This document shows positions 46,201 through 53,685 of a stretch of 64,000 nt of DNA, in pieces (positions within the stretch are counted from its first letter, which is position 1; the number at the start of each line of letters is the position of its first letter). A program made the position numbers and the translations under genes. The stretch spans positions 154,145 to 218,144 of the forward strand of contig NZ_JAABNN010000003.1 of NCBI RefSeq assembly GCF_009928415.1, written 5' to 3'. Under the pieces are notes generated by a model. The model was not told the DNA's origin. It worked only from the letters and a program-made list of their open reading frames with translations, and searched no databases. This stretch comes from Bacillus sp. USDA818B3_A (GTDB lineage Bacteria; Bacillota; Bacilli; Bacillales; Cytobacillaceae).

Positions 46201-46855
46201 AGTCTGAAAAGGTTAATTCCTCATCTTTATGTTTATCGATTTGATTAATGACAAGATATACTTCTTTTCCGGCCTCTGTTAATTCCTTCGTAAACAAAAA
46301 ATTCAATTCCGCTTGAACATGATTGTAGTCCATAACATAAAAAATTAAGTCCGCAAGGTGGATCGCGGATTCTGTAGCAATCCGGTGAGCATCATCAGCC
46401 GAATCAATCCCTGGGGTATCCATTATGATGGTATTGGCTGGTAACTTTGAGTCACTGTGGCTGATTTCCACTTCCTCAATTTTGTCACCGTCTTTGCAAT
46501 ATTTTTTTACTAACTCGTAATCATAAGGAGCCAAGTAAAGCCTTGGTTTTTCATTTTTAAAGAATACCTTTGCATAATCTTCCCCGGTTTTTACCTTTAC
46601 AAGATTCGCACTTGTTGGAATAGGACTGGATGGCAGCAGATTTTCCCCTACCACCTGATTAATCATCGTTGATTTTCCAGCTGAAAAATGGCCGCAAAAG
46701 GCTATTGAATACTCTCGGCTCTCTAATTTTTTAGCAAGCTGCCGCACTTTTTCGGCCTGTACTTGATCTTGATGATTTCTTAAATATTCATATACCGAAA
46801 CCATTTTATTTTTTAGTGTAAGATAAGTTTCTACCCGTCTAGCTGTCTGCACCAT
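43208..46855 (-). CDS. dynA: Tandem dynamin-like GTPase DynA
   Basis: 1215 residues holding two complete dynamin units in one chain. The first P-loop is GHFSAGKSTMINQ (residues 55-67), with switch II DTPGID and NQIDKHKD. The second is GAFSAGKSSFANA (about residue 640), with DTPGADS and NAIDLAEN. Long helical stalks follow each. B. subtilis DynA is of the same two-unit form and fuses membranes, aiding membrane repair and phage resistance. The ATG is behind AAGGGG. It lies downstream of the Fur-boxed small gene, separated by a terminator. Confidence 0.95.
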   Translation of the reverse strand: MVQTARRVETYLTLKNKMVSVYEYLRNHQDQVQAEKVRQLAKKLESREYSIAFCGHFSAGKSTMINQVVGENLLPSSPIPTSANLVKVKTGEDYAKVFFKNEKPRLYLAPYDYELVKKYCKDGDKIEEVEISHSDSKLPANTIIMDTPGIDSADDAHRIATESAIHLADLIFYVMDYNHVQAELNFLFTKELTEAGKEVYLVINQIDKHKDEELTFSDFQKSVVDSFASWGVKPAKIFYTSLKEGSHPFNQFQQLQEFIAHKLDNKDQLIVPSIYQSLKKISFDHLNFVKKQEAEEMAPSLDVLNELSEEQREHLLTNYHTLVSKLSEVKDLPVEKEKEFDFEIAQIMKNAYLMPFQTRELAEKYLVSCQQDFKVGFLFSKQKTEEERGKRLTSFHQDLLEKTRTQLEWHLREFLLSAIKETELNQPELQGLAQSFSIPVPTDLLSNTVKQGARVTGDYVLHYTEDVANEIKRAARRQLTEFKDKLVDALKAQNAALMEKYDREYQEIGRYVHALEELNKHEQANLNREKLINEMLEKSPGLQGDLDKLFTFEEEEYEVVHSTGEVTKAQVKTENTKEKQVSQTEHKQDKTHAGDHLHVITAKLNKASSLIKDLPGFAKISKELAEKADRLANKGFTVALFGAFSAGKSSFANALMGEKVLPVSPNPTTAAINKIKPVTVEHPHGTVLVKFKDAKTMLEDINRSLKVFDLQADSFSDALSMIDRMILEQAEGVQEKTHLAFLHAFQKGYHSFVPLLGKIKTTDLADFHEFVAQEEKSCYVEWIELYYDCELTRKGITLVDTPGADSINARHTGVAFDYIKNSDAILFVTYYNHAFSKADREFLIQLGRVKESFQMDKMFFIINAIDLAENEEEKESVAEYVTDQLVKYGIRNPHLYSLSSLLAINEKTNPDLHVTSGMKPFERAFYHFISNDLTEMAISSAEKELSRIHELVVTLIQNSQQDQTAKAQKRAEIERQKTRLKTILTNEEVNALQDRLKHEAEELIFYIKQRVFLRFGDFFKEAFNPAALRDDGRNLKRALHAGLNEFLESFGYDFAQELRATTVRIDRFIDNLLNDYQDRLTRNLLEINQELSFSVFEKQESNPIDFPIAFKEADPQVFNKALSYFKNPKSFFEKNEKKLMSDELYQVLVILADDYLKTEAARLNHHFDRELKDNYSRLLKQMEVQAEDFYLSLLSALDGGVSIELLMEIERKLSE

Positions 46856-46952
46856 TACATTTTCCCCTTAACATCATAGTCATATTTTTTATTTTATACG
46901 ATAATTCAAACATTTCCTATCATGACATTCCATTTGGGTAAAAAAACTCCTT

Positions 46953-46985
46953 AAAACAACAAAAGCCAAGGGTTATCCCCTTGGC
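46953..46985 (-). terminator. Terminator of the Fur-boxed small gene
   Basis: GCCAAGG-loop-CCTTGGC stem followed on the minus strand by a T-rich tail; it ends the small transcript before dynA. Confidence 0.75.
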
Positions 46986-46993
46986 ATTTATTG

Positions 46994-47083
46994 TTATTGA
47001 GTTACATGTTTTAATACGTGCTTCATGACAAATGCGTATATAATTACCGTTCCTCCAACAAAAGCAATAGTCAATTGTAACAC
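46994..47083 (-). CDS. Candidate Fur-regulated 29-residue peptide
   Basis: A 29-codon frame from a GTG (or 26 from an in-frame TTG, which is better spaced from AAGGGG). The centre is hydrophobic (IAFVGGTVIIYAFV) and the tail basic (KHVLKHV), so one short membrane helix is expected. Expression support is strong: a TTGAAA-N17-TAAAAT promoter covered by a Fur box, a second Fur box downstream of -10, a ribosome site and its own terminator. From memory, the B. subtilis Fur target FbpC is a similarly tiny gene in this position, but I cannot confirm homology. Confidence 0.6.
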   Translation of the reverse strand: MLQLTIAFVGGTVIIYAFVMKHVLKHVTQ

Positions 47084-47105
47084 TCCCCTTGTTGTAAGTA
47101 TCCCT

Positions 47106-47160
47106 TGAGAATGATTTTCATTATTGATGTCATTTTATCATGTATGATAATCATTTTCAA
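47106..47160 (-). promoter_or_regulatory. SigA promoter with two Fur boxes
   Basis: Box 1 TGATAATCATTTTCA (47145-47159) matches TGATAATnATTATCA at 14 of 15. Box 2 TGAGAATGATTTTCA (47106-47120) matches at about 13. The -35 TTGAAA (47155-47160) and -10 TAAAAT (47132-47137) are 17 bases apart, read on the minus strand. Box 1 lies over the -35 and spacer, box 2 below the -10: a clear repressor layout. Transcription runs into the 29-residue gene. Confidence 0.8.
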
Positions 47161-47183
47161 TAAGGTTTTTTTAATTGTCACAA

Positions 47184-47753
47184 TTATTTAACAAACCTTG
47201 GGATAAAGCGGTTACAGTCGTGAAAGATCTCTTCATATTCAGTCAGTGTTTTTAAAGCCTTTTCTTCCATAGGGATTCGAATCATAAGCATCATGACATT
47301 TAAAACTGTAAACAGAACCGCTGTGAGGTACGAATTAAAGAGCATGGGTACAGCGAAAAACTCAATGGCAACAACCGTATAATTAGGATGCTTTAAAAAA
47401 CGATAAGGCCCATCCCTGACAATCTTTGCATTTTTCACAACAAGTATTTTTGTGTTCCAGAATTTACCGAGTGAAGTAATAGCCCATAGTCTCACTACCT
47501 GCGCTAGAACAAAAAAACATAAAAACAACGGCCATAAAAATGAAGTTCCCCGCTTCATTATTAACGTTTCAGACAAGAGAGATACAAAAAACATTACATG
47601 TAAAATAACCATCACGATATAGTGCCTATTCCCGAACTCAACTGCACCTTGTTGTTTCATCCAAATCTCATTCCTCTTAGCAACTAAAAGTTCAAGGATG
47701 CGTTGAATAACTATAAAAGCAATTAACAAAAGAAATGGAGTCATGACCATCAT
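47184..47753 (-). CDS. ypbQ: Isoprenylcysteine carboxyl methyltransferase family protein (YpbQ)
   Basis: 189 residues with several membrane helices and the C-terminal ICMT-family block GPYRFLKHPNYTVV and EEIFHDCNRFIP. In B. subtilis YpbQ (BpsB) methylates the alkylpyrones made by BpsA. The ATG overlaps the bpsA stop (TAATG), with AGGTGG upstream. Confidence 0.88.
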   Translation of the reverse strand: MMVMTPFLLLIAFIVIQRILELLVAKRNEIWMKQQGAVEFGNRHYIVMVILHVMFFVSLLSETLIMKRGTSFLWPLFLCFFVLAQVVRLWAITSLGKFWNTKILVVKNAKIVRDGPYRFLKHPNYTVVAIEFFAVPMLFNSYLTAVLFTVLNVMMLMIRIPMEEKALKTLTEYEEIFHDCNRFIPRFVK

Positions 47754-48841
47754 TATTGCCACCTCAAAAGAAGTAATTCTGAGCTAAACCCTGGGCCGAG
47801 AGCTGTTGCCAGTCCAAGGTCGCCTTCAGGAACATCCAATTCCATAAAGCGCCTTAGCACATATAAAATAGTCGCTGAAGACATATTGCCATAATTCTTT
47901 AGGACATCACTTGAAACTTCATTCATCGAAGCAGCAATTCCTAATGATTTTACGTAGGCGTCCAAGACCTTTTTACCGCCAGGATGTGCAATAAAGTGAT
48001 TGATTTGGCCTAATTCCATTTGATGTTTAGACAGGAAGTCCATTACATTTGGTTTCAGCCATCCTTCGATAATTTGTGGGATGTCTCGGGAGAAGATTAC
48101 AAATAATCCTGAATTCCGAATATCCCATCCCATTACATCTAAAGAATCAGGCATCAACGTTGATTGGGTGGCAAGAATCGATGGTGAGCTTGTTCTCTTG
48201 CAATATGTCTCTTTATGTACTTCATCACCTATAACCAACGCACATGCAATTCCATCGGCAAACAGGGAAGTTCCGATTAAATTACTTTTTGAAAGGTCGT
48301 TCTTTTGAAAGGTTAAACTACATAGCTCAATTGATAGGACAAGTACCTTTGACTTTGGAAAAGCTAAACAGTATTCAAAAGCCCTGGATAACCCAGCTGC
48401 TCCCCCTGCACAACCCAATCCCCAAATGGGAATTCGTTTAATATGTGGATGAAATGGTAAAAGATTAATGATCCTTGCATCGATACTTGGAGTGGACAAT
48501 CCTGTGGTTGAGATAAAGAAAATGGCATCAATTTCCCCATAGGCTATTTCCTCTTTAAGAAAACGGTTGTTATGTAAGCAATTTACTATAGCCTCTCGTC
48601 CAAGGGTAACAGCCGATTCAATATATGCATTGTTTTTTTCTTCAAATGTATGAGTTGCTTTAAACCAGTCTAACCCTTTAACGAAATGCCTTTTTTCAAT
48701 TTGTCCGTTCTGAAAGGCTTTCAACAGTCTCTCAATATCCTTAAATGAATCAGTAAAAAGCTCACGGGCAAAAGCAGATGCATCGTTTTGATTTATCTGA
48801 AAAGGAGGGATTACTTCAGATACAGAAATAATAGAAGGCAT
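47753..48841 (-). CDS. bpsA: Type III polyketide synthase BpsA
   Basis: 362 residues, chalcone-synthase fold. The Cys of the catalytic triad is in WGLGCAGGAAGL (about residue 143), with His in FIAHPGGKK and Asn in NYGNMSSATIL. B. subtilis BpsA condenses long-chain acyl-CoA with malonyl-CoA to triketide pyrones; the methylated products are membrane lipids or pigments of unclear purpose. Operon bpsA-ypbQ. Confidence 0.92.
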   Translation of the reverse strand: MPSIISVSEVIPPFQINQNDASAFARELFTDSFKDIERLLKAFQNGQIEKRHFVKGLDWFKATHTFEEKNNAYIESAVTLGREAIVNCLHNNRFLKEEIAYGEIDAIFFISTTGLSTPSIDARIINLLPFHPHIKRIPIWGLGCAGGAAGLSRAFEYCLAFPKSKVLVLSIELCSLTFQKNDLSKSNLIGTSLFADGIACALVIGDEVHKETYCKRTSSPSILATQSTLMPDSLDVMGWDIRNSGLFVIFSRDIPQIIEGWLKPNVMDFLSKHQMELGQINHFIAHPGGKKVLDAYVKSLGIAASMNEVSSDVLKNYGNMSSATILYVLRRFMELDVPEGDLGLATALGPGFSSELLLLRWQ

Positions 48842-48914
48842 TTAAATTCTCCTTTTAATTGGATGAGGATATTTTTACCTTTTTATGAGAAATTATTCCA
48901 TTTGCTAAAAAGGC

Positions 48915-48944
48915 AAAAAAAAGGCCTCCCACTTCCGGGAAGCA
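48915..48944 (-). terminator. Terminator downstream of the 42-residue zinc-ribbon gene
   Basis: GCTTCCC-ggaagt-GGGAGGC, then T8 on the minus strand. Confidence 0.75.
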
Positions 48945-49051
48945 AACGTTTTGAAGGTTGTTGTTGTGCACTTAAATTATATCGCGGTTTTCAAATTCCT
49001 TCATTAGATAAACTTTTCCAATTCTTTGTTTCTTGTAACTAATCCCTATTC

Positions 49052-49180
49052 TTACTTCTCTGATTGTTTTTGGATTTCAATCTTAATTTTGTTCTTCGCT
49101 AAAACCCCACAAACCTTGCAATGCTCCATCTCATCATATAATAGACGACAATTCTCGCAATAATATTTCTCCACATTCAT
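49052..49180 (-). CDS. 42-residue zinc-ribbon-like protein
   Basis: MNVEKYYCENCRLLYDEMEH opens the frame, followed by CKVCGVLAKNK and a basic/charged tail; two CxxC pairs 15 residues apart form a probable zinc ribbon. GGAAGTGA before the ATG. Unknown; encoded alone between bpsA and the oxidase promoter. Confidence 0.65.
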   Translation of the reverse strand: MNVEKYYCENCRLLYDEMEHCKVCGVLAKNKIKIEIQKQSEK

Positions 49181-49277
49181 CACTCACTTCCGTAACATTT
49201 CAGCCCTATAGGATTATCATATTTTTTTTAAGTAAGAATGTTCCCTTGATCTTTACATATGCATAGGCATTAAAGTG

Positions 49278-49432
49278 TTTGTGAAATAATGTTCAATCAC
49301 ATTAATCAGAGGCCTTTCTCTGCGTTCACAGTTTATTCACACTTTTTGAACGGGTTAGTGATTTAAATCACTGTTACATCAAGTTTTTATCATTAACATA
49401 GTAGATAACTAAGGAATGAACAATTTGTGAAC
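49278..49432 (+). promoter_or_regulatory. Regulatory region of the ba3 oxidase operon
   Basis: A perfect palindrome AGTGATTTAAATCACT (49357-49372) has the CRP/FNR half-site layout (GTGA-N6-TCAC). A TAACAT (49394-49399) would place it about 41.5 bases upstream of a start site, the class II position. Around it are four TGTGAA-type motifs, TTTGTGAAA (49278), two in reverse orientation (49324, 49335) and TTTGTGAAC (49424), which resemble ResD sites. No strong constitutive promoter was seen, in line with activator-dependent control. Confidence 0.55.
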
Positions 49433-49521
49433 TGCATAAATTCATATTTTTCTTTTGCAATTGTTTTGTATTATGAAAGAGAGAATTGATTTATTTATTT
49501 TCTGAAGGGAGTGCTAAGGGG

Positions 49522-49677
49522 ATGGCGAAAGCGGAACTGAAAACTAAATCAAAAACAGCAGTTGAAGTAGAAGACAGCTCTTCTCTAAAAGGGACTTTAG
49601 CGTCCGTTTTCTTTTTGGGAGCATTTATTATTATTACCTGGGTAAGTGTTTATTACCTATACGTAGAACGGTTTTAA
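49522..49677 (+). CDS. cbaD: ba3-type cytochrome c oxidase subunit IIa
   Basis: 51 residues: charged N-terminus (AKAELKTKSKTAVEVED) and one membrane helix (LASVFFLGAFIIITWVSVYY). This matches subunit IIa, which replaces the missing helix of the B-family oxidase subunit II. GGGAG lies about 10 bases upstream. First gene of IIa-II-I. Confidence 0.88.
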   Translation: MAKAELKTKSKTAVEVEDSSSLKGTLASVFFLGAFIIITWVSVYYLYVERF

Positions 49678-49699
49678 CTGATTGAAGGGGGAAGAGATT

Positions 49700-50176
49700 A
49701 TGCATATGCATAAGTATGAAAAAATCTGGCTGACCTTTGGCATTGGCTGCCTGATCGTTTTTCTATCGGTGGTCGGTGTCAGCGCTTTCTACCTGGGCAA
49801 TAAGCCGGCAAGTTGTTTAACAACCATTAATCCTGAAAAAGTTGATCAAACTAAACCTTTTGATAAACCCGGATTACATAAAGTGGAAGGAAAAGAATGG
49901 GACTATGAGTTAGTTTTTGTCGCATCTGCTTTCTCATATAACCCAGCACAGGTTAAAGTTCCACTGGGTGCGAAGGTGAAAGTGATTGCGACAACAAAGG
50001 ACGTGATCCACGGCTTTGAAATGGCAGGCACCAATATAAATATGATGCTTGAGCCGGGTTATGTCAGTGAGTATACGACTACATTTGACAAGACCGGCGA
50101 ATTTTTAATTGTTTGTAATGAGTATTGTGGTTCTGGACACCACTTAATGAGTGCAAAGATTGAGGTGGTTAAATAA
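49700..50176 (+). CDS. cbaB: ba3-type cytochrome c oxidase subunit II
   Basis: 158 residues, one N-terminal membrane helix and a cupredoxin domain. CuA ligands: the His in VIHGFEMAG, then VCNEYCGSGHHLM (two Cys, His, Met). Accepts electrons from cytochrome c or a similar donor. It ends overlapping the subunit I start. Confidence 0.94.
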   Translation: MHMHKYEKIWLTFGIGCLIVFLSVVGVSAFYLGNKPASCLTTINPEKVDQTKPFDKPGLHKVEGKEWDYELVFVASAFSYNPAQVKVPLGAKVKVIATTKDVIHGFEMAGTNINMMLEPGYVSEYTTTFDKTGEFLIVCNEYCGSGHHLMSAKIEVVK

Positions 50177-51840
50177 TGGCTAACGATAAAGTAAAGATAA
50201 AAGTAGATCCGCGTGACGCAAAGCTTTCAATGGCTCACTTTTTCGTGGCCTTTTCTGCTCTTGCTCTTGGCGGATTAATGGGTCTTCTACAAACTCTAGT
50301 TAGGTCGGGTAAATGGGAACTTCCATGGGGAATAGATTATTATCAAATTTTAACGGTCCATGGAGTCTTAATGGGTCTTGTATTAACCACCTTTTTTATT
50401 ATGGGATTCCAATATGCGGCTGTAAGCCGCACAACCAGTGGGCATTCAAATGCTGCCAGACGTACTGGCTGGATAGGATTTTGGGTGATGCTGATTGGAA
50501 CCCTGATGGCAGCAACAATGGTTTTACTAAAAGAAGCTTCTGTTCTTTATACTTTCTATGCACCACTTAAAGCACATTGGATTTTTTATTTAGGCTTAAC
50601 TTTTGTAGTTGTTGGCAGCTGGGTTGACGGTGCCGCCCAAATCATGACCTATGCTAAATGGCGTAAAAACAATCCTGGTAAGCCAAGTCCATTATTGAGC
50701 TTTATGGCTGTTATTAATACAGTCCTCTGGATTGTTGCTACATTAGGTGTCGCTGCAACGGTTTTATTCCAGCTGCTTCCTTGGTCACTAGGATTAATTG
50801 ACACAGTTGATGTCTTAGTCAGCCGGACTTTATTCTGGTATTTCGGTCATCCATTAGTTTATTTCTGGCTGCTGCCTGCGTATATGTGCTGGTATGCGAT
50901 TATTCCAAAAATTATTGGAGGAAAGATTTTTTCAGATTCCTTGGCACGACTGTCGTTTATTTTATTTCTCCTTTTCTCCATTCCGGTTGGGTTCCATCAC
51001 CAATTAACTGAGCCTGGTATTGATCCGGCATGGAAGTTTTTACAAGTAATTTTAACATTTATGGTTATTATTCCATCATTGATGACAGCATTCTCTTTGT
51101 TTGCTACTTTTGAAAGATATGGTCGATCTAAAGGGGCAACAGGCCTCTTTGGCTGGTTCAAAGTATTGCCTTGGAATGATGCACGTTTCACTGTACCATT
51201 TATTGGTATGGCTTCATTTATTCCTGCAGGGGCAGGCGGCATTATCAACGCTTCGAACCAAATGGACCAGGTTGTCCATAATACAATCTGGGTAACTGGC
51301 CATTTCCATTTAACTGCGGCAACGTCTGTTGTATTAACATTCTTTGGTATATCATACTGGCTCGTTCCACATTTAACAGGACGGCAATTAACAAAGGCAA
51401 TGAATAAATTGGGTATTATTCAGGCATGGATTTGGTTTATTGGAATGGTTTTCATGTCTGGAGCCATGCATATTCAAGGTTTGCTTGGCGGGCCAAGACG
51501 ATCTTCTTTCTCAACCTACGGTGGAGCACAGCAGGCTGCCGAGTGGATTCCTTATCAAATTGCTCAAGCAGTTGGAGGTTCGATTTTATTCTTGGGGATT
51601 ATTTTAGTCATTATAATCTTTGTAAATCTTGCCTTCTTTGCACCTAAAGGAGAACAGGAATTCCCCGTTGCAGAAGCAGAAAACAGTGACGAACAGGCAC
51701 CGATGGTATTTGAAAACTGGAAATTATGGCTTGGAATTACAGCAGCACTTATTTTATTCGCCTACACCATCCCATTTATTGATATAATTCAAAATGCACC
51801 TCCGGGTTCAAAAGGATTCCAAACTTGGGGTAAATGGTAA
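50176..51840 (+). CDS. cbaA: ba3-type (B-family) oxidase subunit I
   Basis: 554 residues, about 13 membrane helices, heme-copper catalytic subunit. Key blocks: low-spin heme His in LTVHGVLMGLVLTTFF, CuB His and cross-linked Tyr region in GHPLVYFWLLPAYM, and HNTIWVTGHFHLT with the high-spin heme ligand. The HPLVYFWLL variant marks the B family, which works at low oxygen. No subunit III or heme-A synthesis gene adjoins it. Confidence 0.95.
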   Translation: MANDKVKIKVDPRDAKLSMAHFFVAFSALALGGLMGLLQTLVRSGKWELPWGIDYYQILTVHGVLMGLVLTTFFIMGFQYAAVSRTTSGHSNAARRTGWIGFWVMLIGTLMAATMVLLKEASVLYTFYAPLKAHWIFYLGLTFVVVGSWVDGAAQIMTYAKWRKNNPGKPSPLLSFMAVINTVLWIVATLGVAATVLFQLLPWSLGLIDTVDVLVSRTLFWYFGHPLVYFWLLPAYMCWYAIIPKIIGGKIFSDSLARLSFILFLLFSIPVGFHHQLTEPGIDPAWKFLQVILTFMVIIPSLMTAFSLFATFERYGRSKGATGLFGWFKVLPWNDARFTVPFIGMASFIPAGAGGIINASNQMDQVVHNTIWVTGHFHLTAATSVVLTFFGISYWLVPHLTGRQLTKAMNKLGIIQAWIWFIGMVFMSGAMHIQGLLGGPRRSSFSTYGGAQQAAEWIPYQIAQAVGGSILFLGIILVIIIFVNLAFFAPKGEQEFPVAEAENSDEQAPMVFENWKLWLGITAALILFAYTIPFIDIIQNAPPGSKGFQTWGKW

Positions 51841-51859
51841 AATTGAAAATATCAATCTT

Positions 51860-51894
51860 AAGGGCTTCAATCTGTACGATTGAAGCCCTTTTTA
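51860..51894. terminator. Terminator of the oxidase operon
   Basis: AGGGCTTCAATC-tgtac-GATTGAAGCCCTTTTT, 12-bp perfect stem; also serves the convergent carboxypeptidase. Confidence 0.92.
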
Positions 51895-51906
51895 TGTTTA
51901 ATACCA

Positions 51907-53403
51907 TTAATTAAGCTTGTAAACATCTTGGTATTTATTATATAGATAATCAATTAAATAATTCGGATTTAGCCCTTCCCCAGTTACACTCTCCAATATT
52001 TCGAGCGGCCTCTTTAATTTTCCATATTGATGTATTTTTGCAGAAAGCCATTCTTTTATTGGTAACAGGTCTCCTTCCTCAACTAGGCGGTTAAATTCAG
52101 GAATGTCCTTTAATATAGAATGTTTAAACTGTGCTGCATACATGTAACCTAGAGCATACGATGGGAAGTAACCAAAGCTGCCTCCCGCCCAGTGCACATC
52201 CTGGAGAACCCCTTCTGCATCATTTATTGGCTGGATGCCCAAGTATTCCGCATATTTCTCATTCCAGATCTTAGGAAGTTCTTTTACGTTAATTTCATCA
52301 TTGAATAACCCTTTTTCGATTTCATAACGGATAATAATATGCAAGGAATAAGTTAATTCATCTGCCTCAATTCTAATTAATGACGGTTTCGACTCATTAA
52401 TCGCCCGGTAAAAATCCTCTAGTCCTATCTGATCAAACTGTCCATTTGCATATCGTTTCAAAAGTTCGAAGTTGTTCTTCCAGAACGAATAGCTGCGGCC
52501 AAGGATATTTTCATAGAAGAGAGATTGAGACTCATGAATCCCCATTGAAGTTCCCGTGCAAAGTGGTGTACCGATTAAATCTTTAGAGATATTCTGTTCG
52601 TACAAAGCGTGGCCGCCTTCATGAATAGTCCCAAAGATAGCTGTTCTGAAGTCTTGTTCATTATAATTTGTGGTAATACGAACATCTCCTGGGTTTATCC
52701 CAATTGCAAAAGGGTGGACGGTTTGGTCAAGTCTCCCTGCATCAAAGTTGTAACCCATTTTCTCAAGAATTTTTATGCTTAGTTCTCGTTGTTTCTCTTT
52801 AGGAAACTCCTCAAAAAGGAAATCTGTTTTAGGCTTGTATGAGGAATCCGAAACAGCTTTTACTAAAGGGACAATTTTGTCTCTAAGCTGTCCGAACACT
52901 TGATCTAATATACTAACTGTCATCCCGGGTTCGTACATATCTAATAAAGTATCATATTTATTTTCTTGATATCCCCAGTAACCAATGAATATTTTTGTCA
53001 TCTCTACAAGTTTTTCTAGATAAGGGCTAAATAGGGCAAAATTTGAAGTTTCCTTCGCTTCTTCCCATACACTCTCAGCCTTTGATTGAAGAATGACATA
53101 TTCTTTATATTCTTCTGCTGGTACTTTTTTATTTCGTTCATATTCCCGTTTACATTCTTGAAGGATTTTGGCTGTTGTTTCCGACAAGGATTGTTTGGAT
53201 AAATTTGCTATGTACGCAGCCATCTCTTCAGAAGTGGTCATCTTAAATACTTCGGAAGATAGCATTCCAATTACTTCTGAACGCTGTTCGATGCCCTTTT
53301 TGGGGGCACCGGTCCTCATATCCCAATAAATAAGGCTAAGTGCTTCGTTATAAGCAGAGATTTTTTTCACAAAATCCAAGAATTCATTTTCTAATTGTTT
53401 CAT
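51907..53403 (-). CDS. ypwA: M32 family carboxypeptidase (YpwA-like)
   Basis: 498 residues, metallocarboxypeptidase Taq type. Zinc site HEGGH in GTIHEGGHALYEQN (about residue 260) with downstream Glu in MGIHESQSLFYEN; further family motifs HPFAIGINPGDVRITTNY and GSFGYFPSYALGYMYAAQ. GGGAGG seven bases before the ATG. Confidence 0.94.
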   Translation of the reverse strand: MKQLENEFLDFVKKISAYNEALSLIYWDMRTGAPKKGIEQRSEVIGMLSSEVFKMTTSEEMAAYIANLSKQSLSETTAKILQECKREYERNKKVPAEEYKEYVILQSKAESVWEEAKETSNFALFSPYLEKLVEMTKIFIGYWGYQENKYDTLLDMYEPGMTVSILDQVFGQLRDKIVPLVKAVSDSSYKPKTDFLFEEFPKEKQRELSIKILEKMGYNFDAGRLDQTVHPFAIGINPGDVRITTNYNEQDFRTAIFGTIHEGGHALYEQNISKDLIGTPLCTGTSMGIHESQSLFYENILGRSYSFWKNNFELLKRYANGQFDQIGLEDFYRAINESKPSLIRIEADELTYSLHIIIRYEIEKGLFNDEINVKELPKIWNEKYAEYLGIQPINDAEGVLQDVHWAGGSFGYFPSYALGYMYAAQFKHSILKDIPEFNRLVEEGDLLPIKEWLSAKIHQYGKLKRPLEILESVTGEGLNPNYLIDYLYNKYQDVYKLN

Positions 53404-53511
53404 ATGTATACCTCCCTACCAGTTAAGTTAAATTTTAACATATTACTTATAATAAGTTATTATTAAGTAAAGCAAAAAAAACAACAGAATGTGAAAAAAG
53501 GGAGATGTACC

Positions 53512-53661
53512 ATGAGAGAACTGGTTGGTCATTGTACTTGCTGCAGGAAGGAAGTCTACTGTTTAGATGGCTTTTTAAATGGTGTATACGTACAAAAAGA
53601 GATCTATTGTTTTCATTGCTATGAAGAATATGATGAAAAAAAAAATGAACCGCAAAACTAG
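53512..53661 (+). CDS. 49-residue zinc-ribbon protein
   Basis: HCTCCRKEVYCLDGF, then KEIYCFHCYEEYDEK: two CxxC pairs with extra Cys, ending in a Lys-rich tail. GGGAG is seven bases before the ATG. Its stop codon sits inside a 26-bp perfect palindrome (53647-53672) that doubles as the terminator for the convergent NO reductase. Not assigned to a known family. Confidence 0.72.
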   Translation: MRELVGHCTCCRKEVYCLDGFLNGVYVQKEIYCFHCYEEYDEKKNEPQN

Positions 53662-53672
53662 TTTTGCGGTTC
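53637..53672. terminator. Palindromic terminator overlapping two genes' ends
   Basis: 26-bp perfect palindrome (GAACCGCAAAACT and its complement). On the minus strand it is followed by a run of about ten T, so it terminates norB. On the plus strand the T-run is weaker. Confidence 0.82.
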
Positions 53673-53685
53673 TATCATCTTCTAC

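Noticed and set aside
49278..49304. TGTGA-N12-TCACA as an FNR site
   Set aside because: The half-sites are 12 bases apart instead of 6; the palindrome at 49357 has the right spacing.
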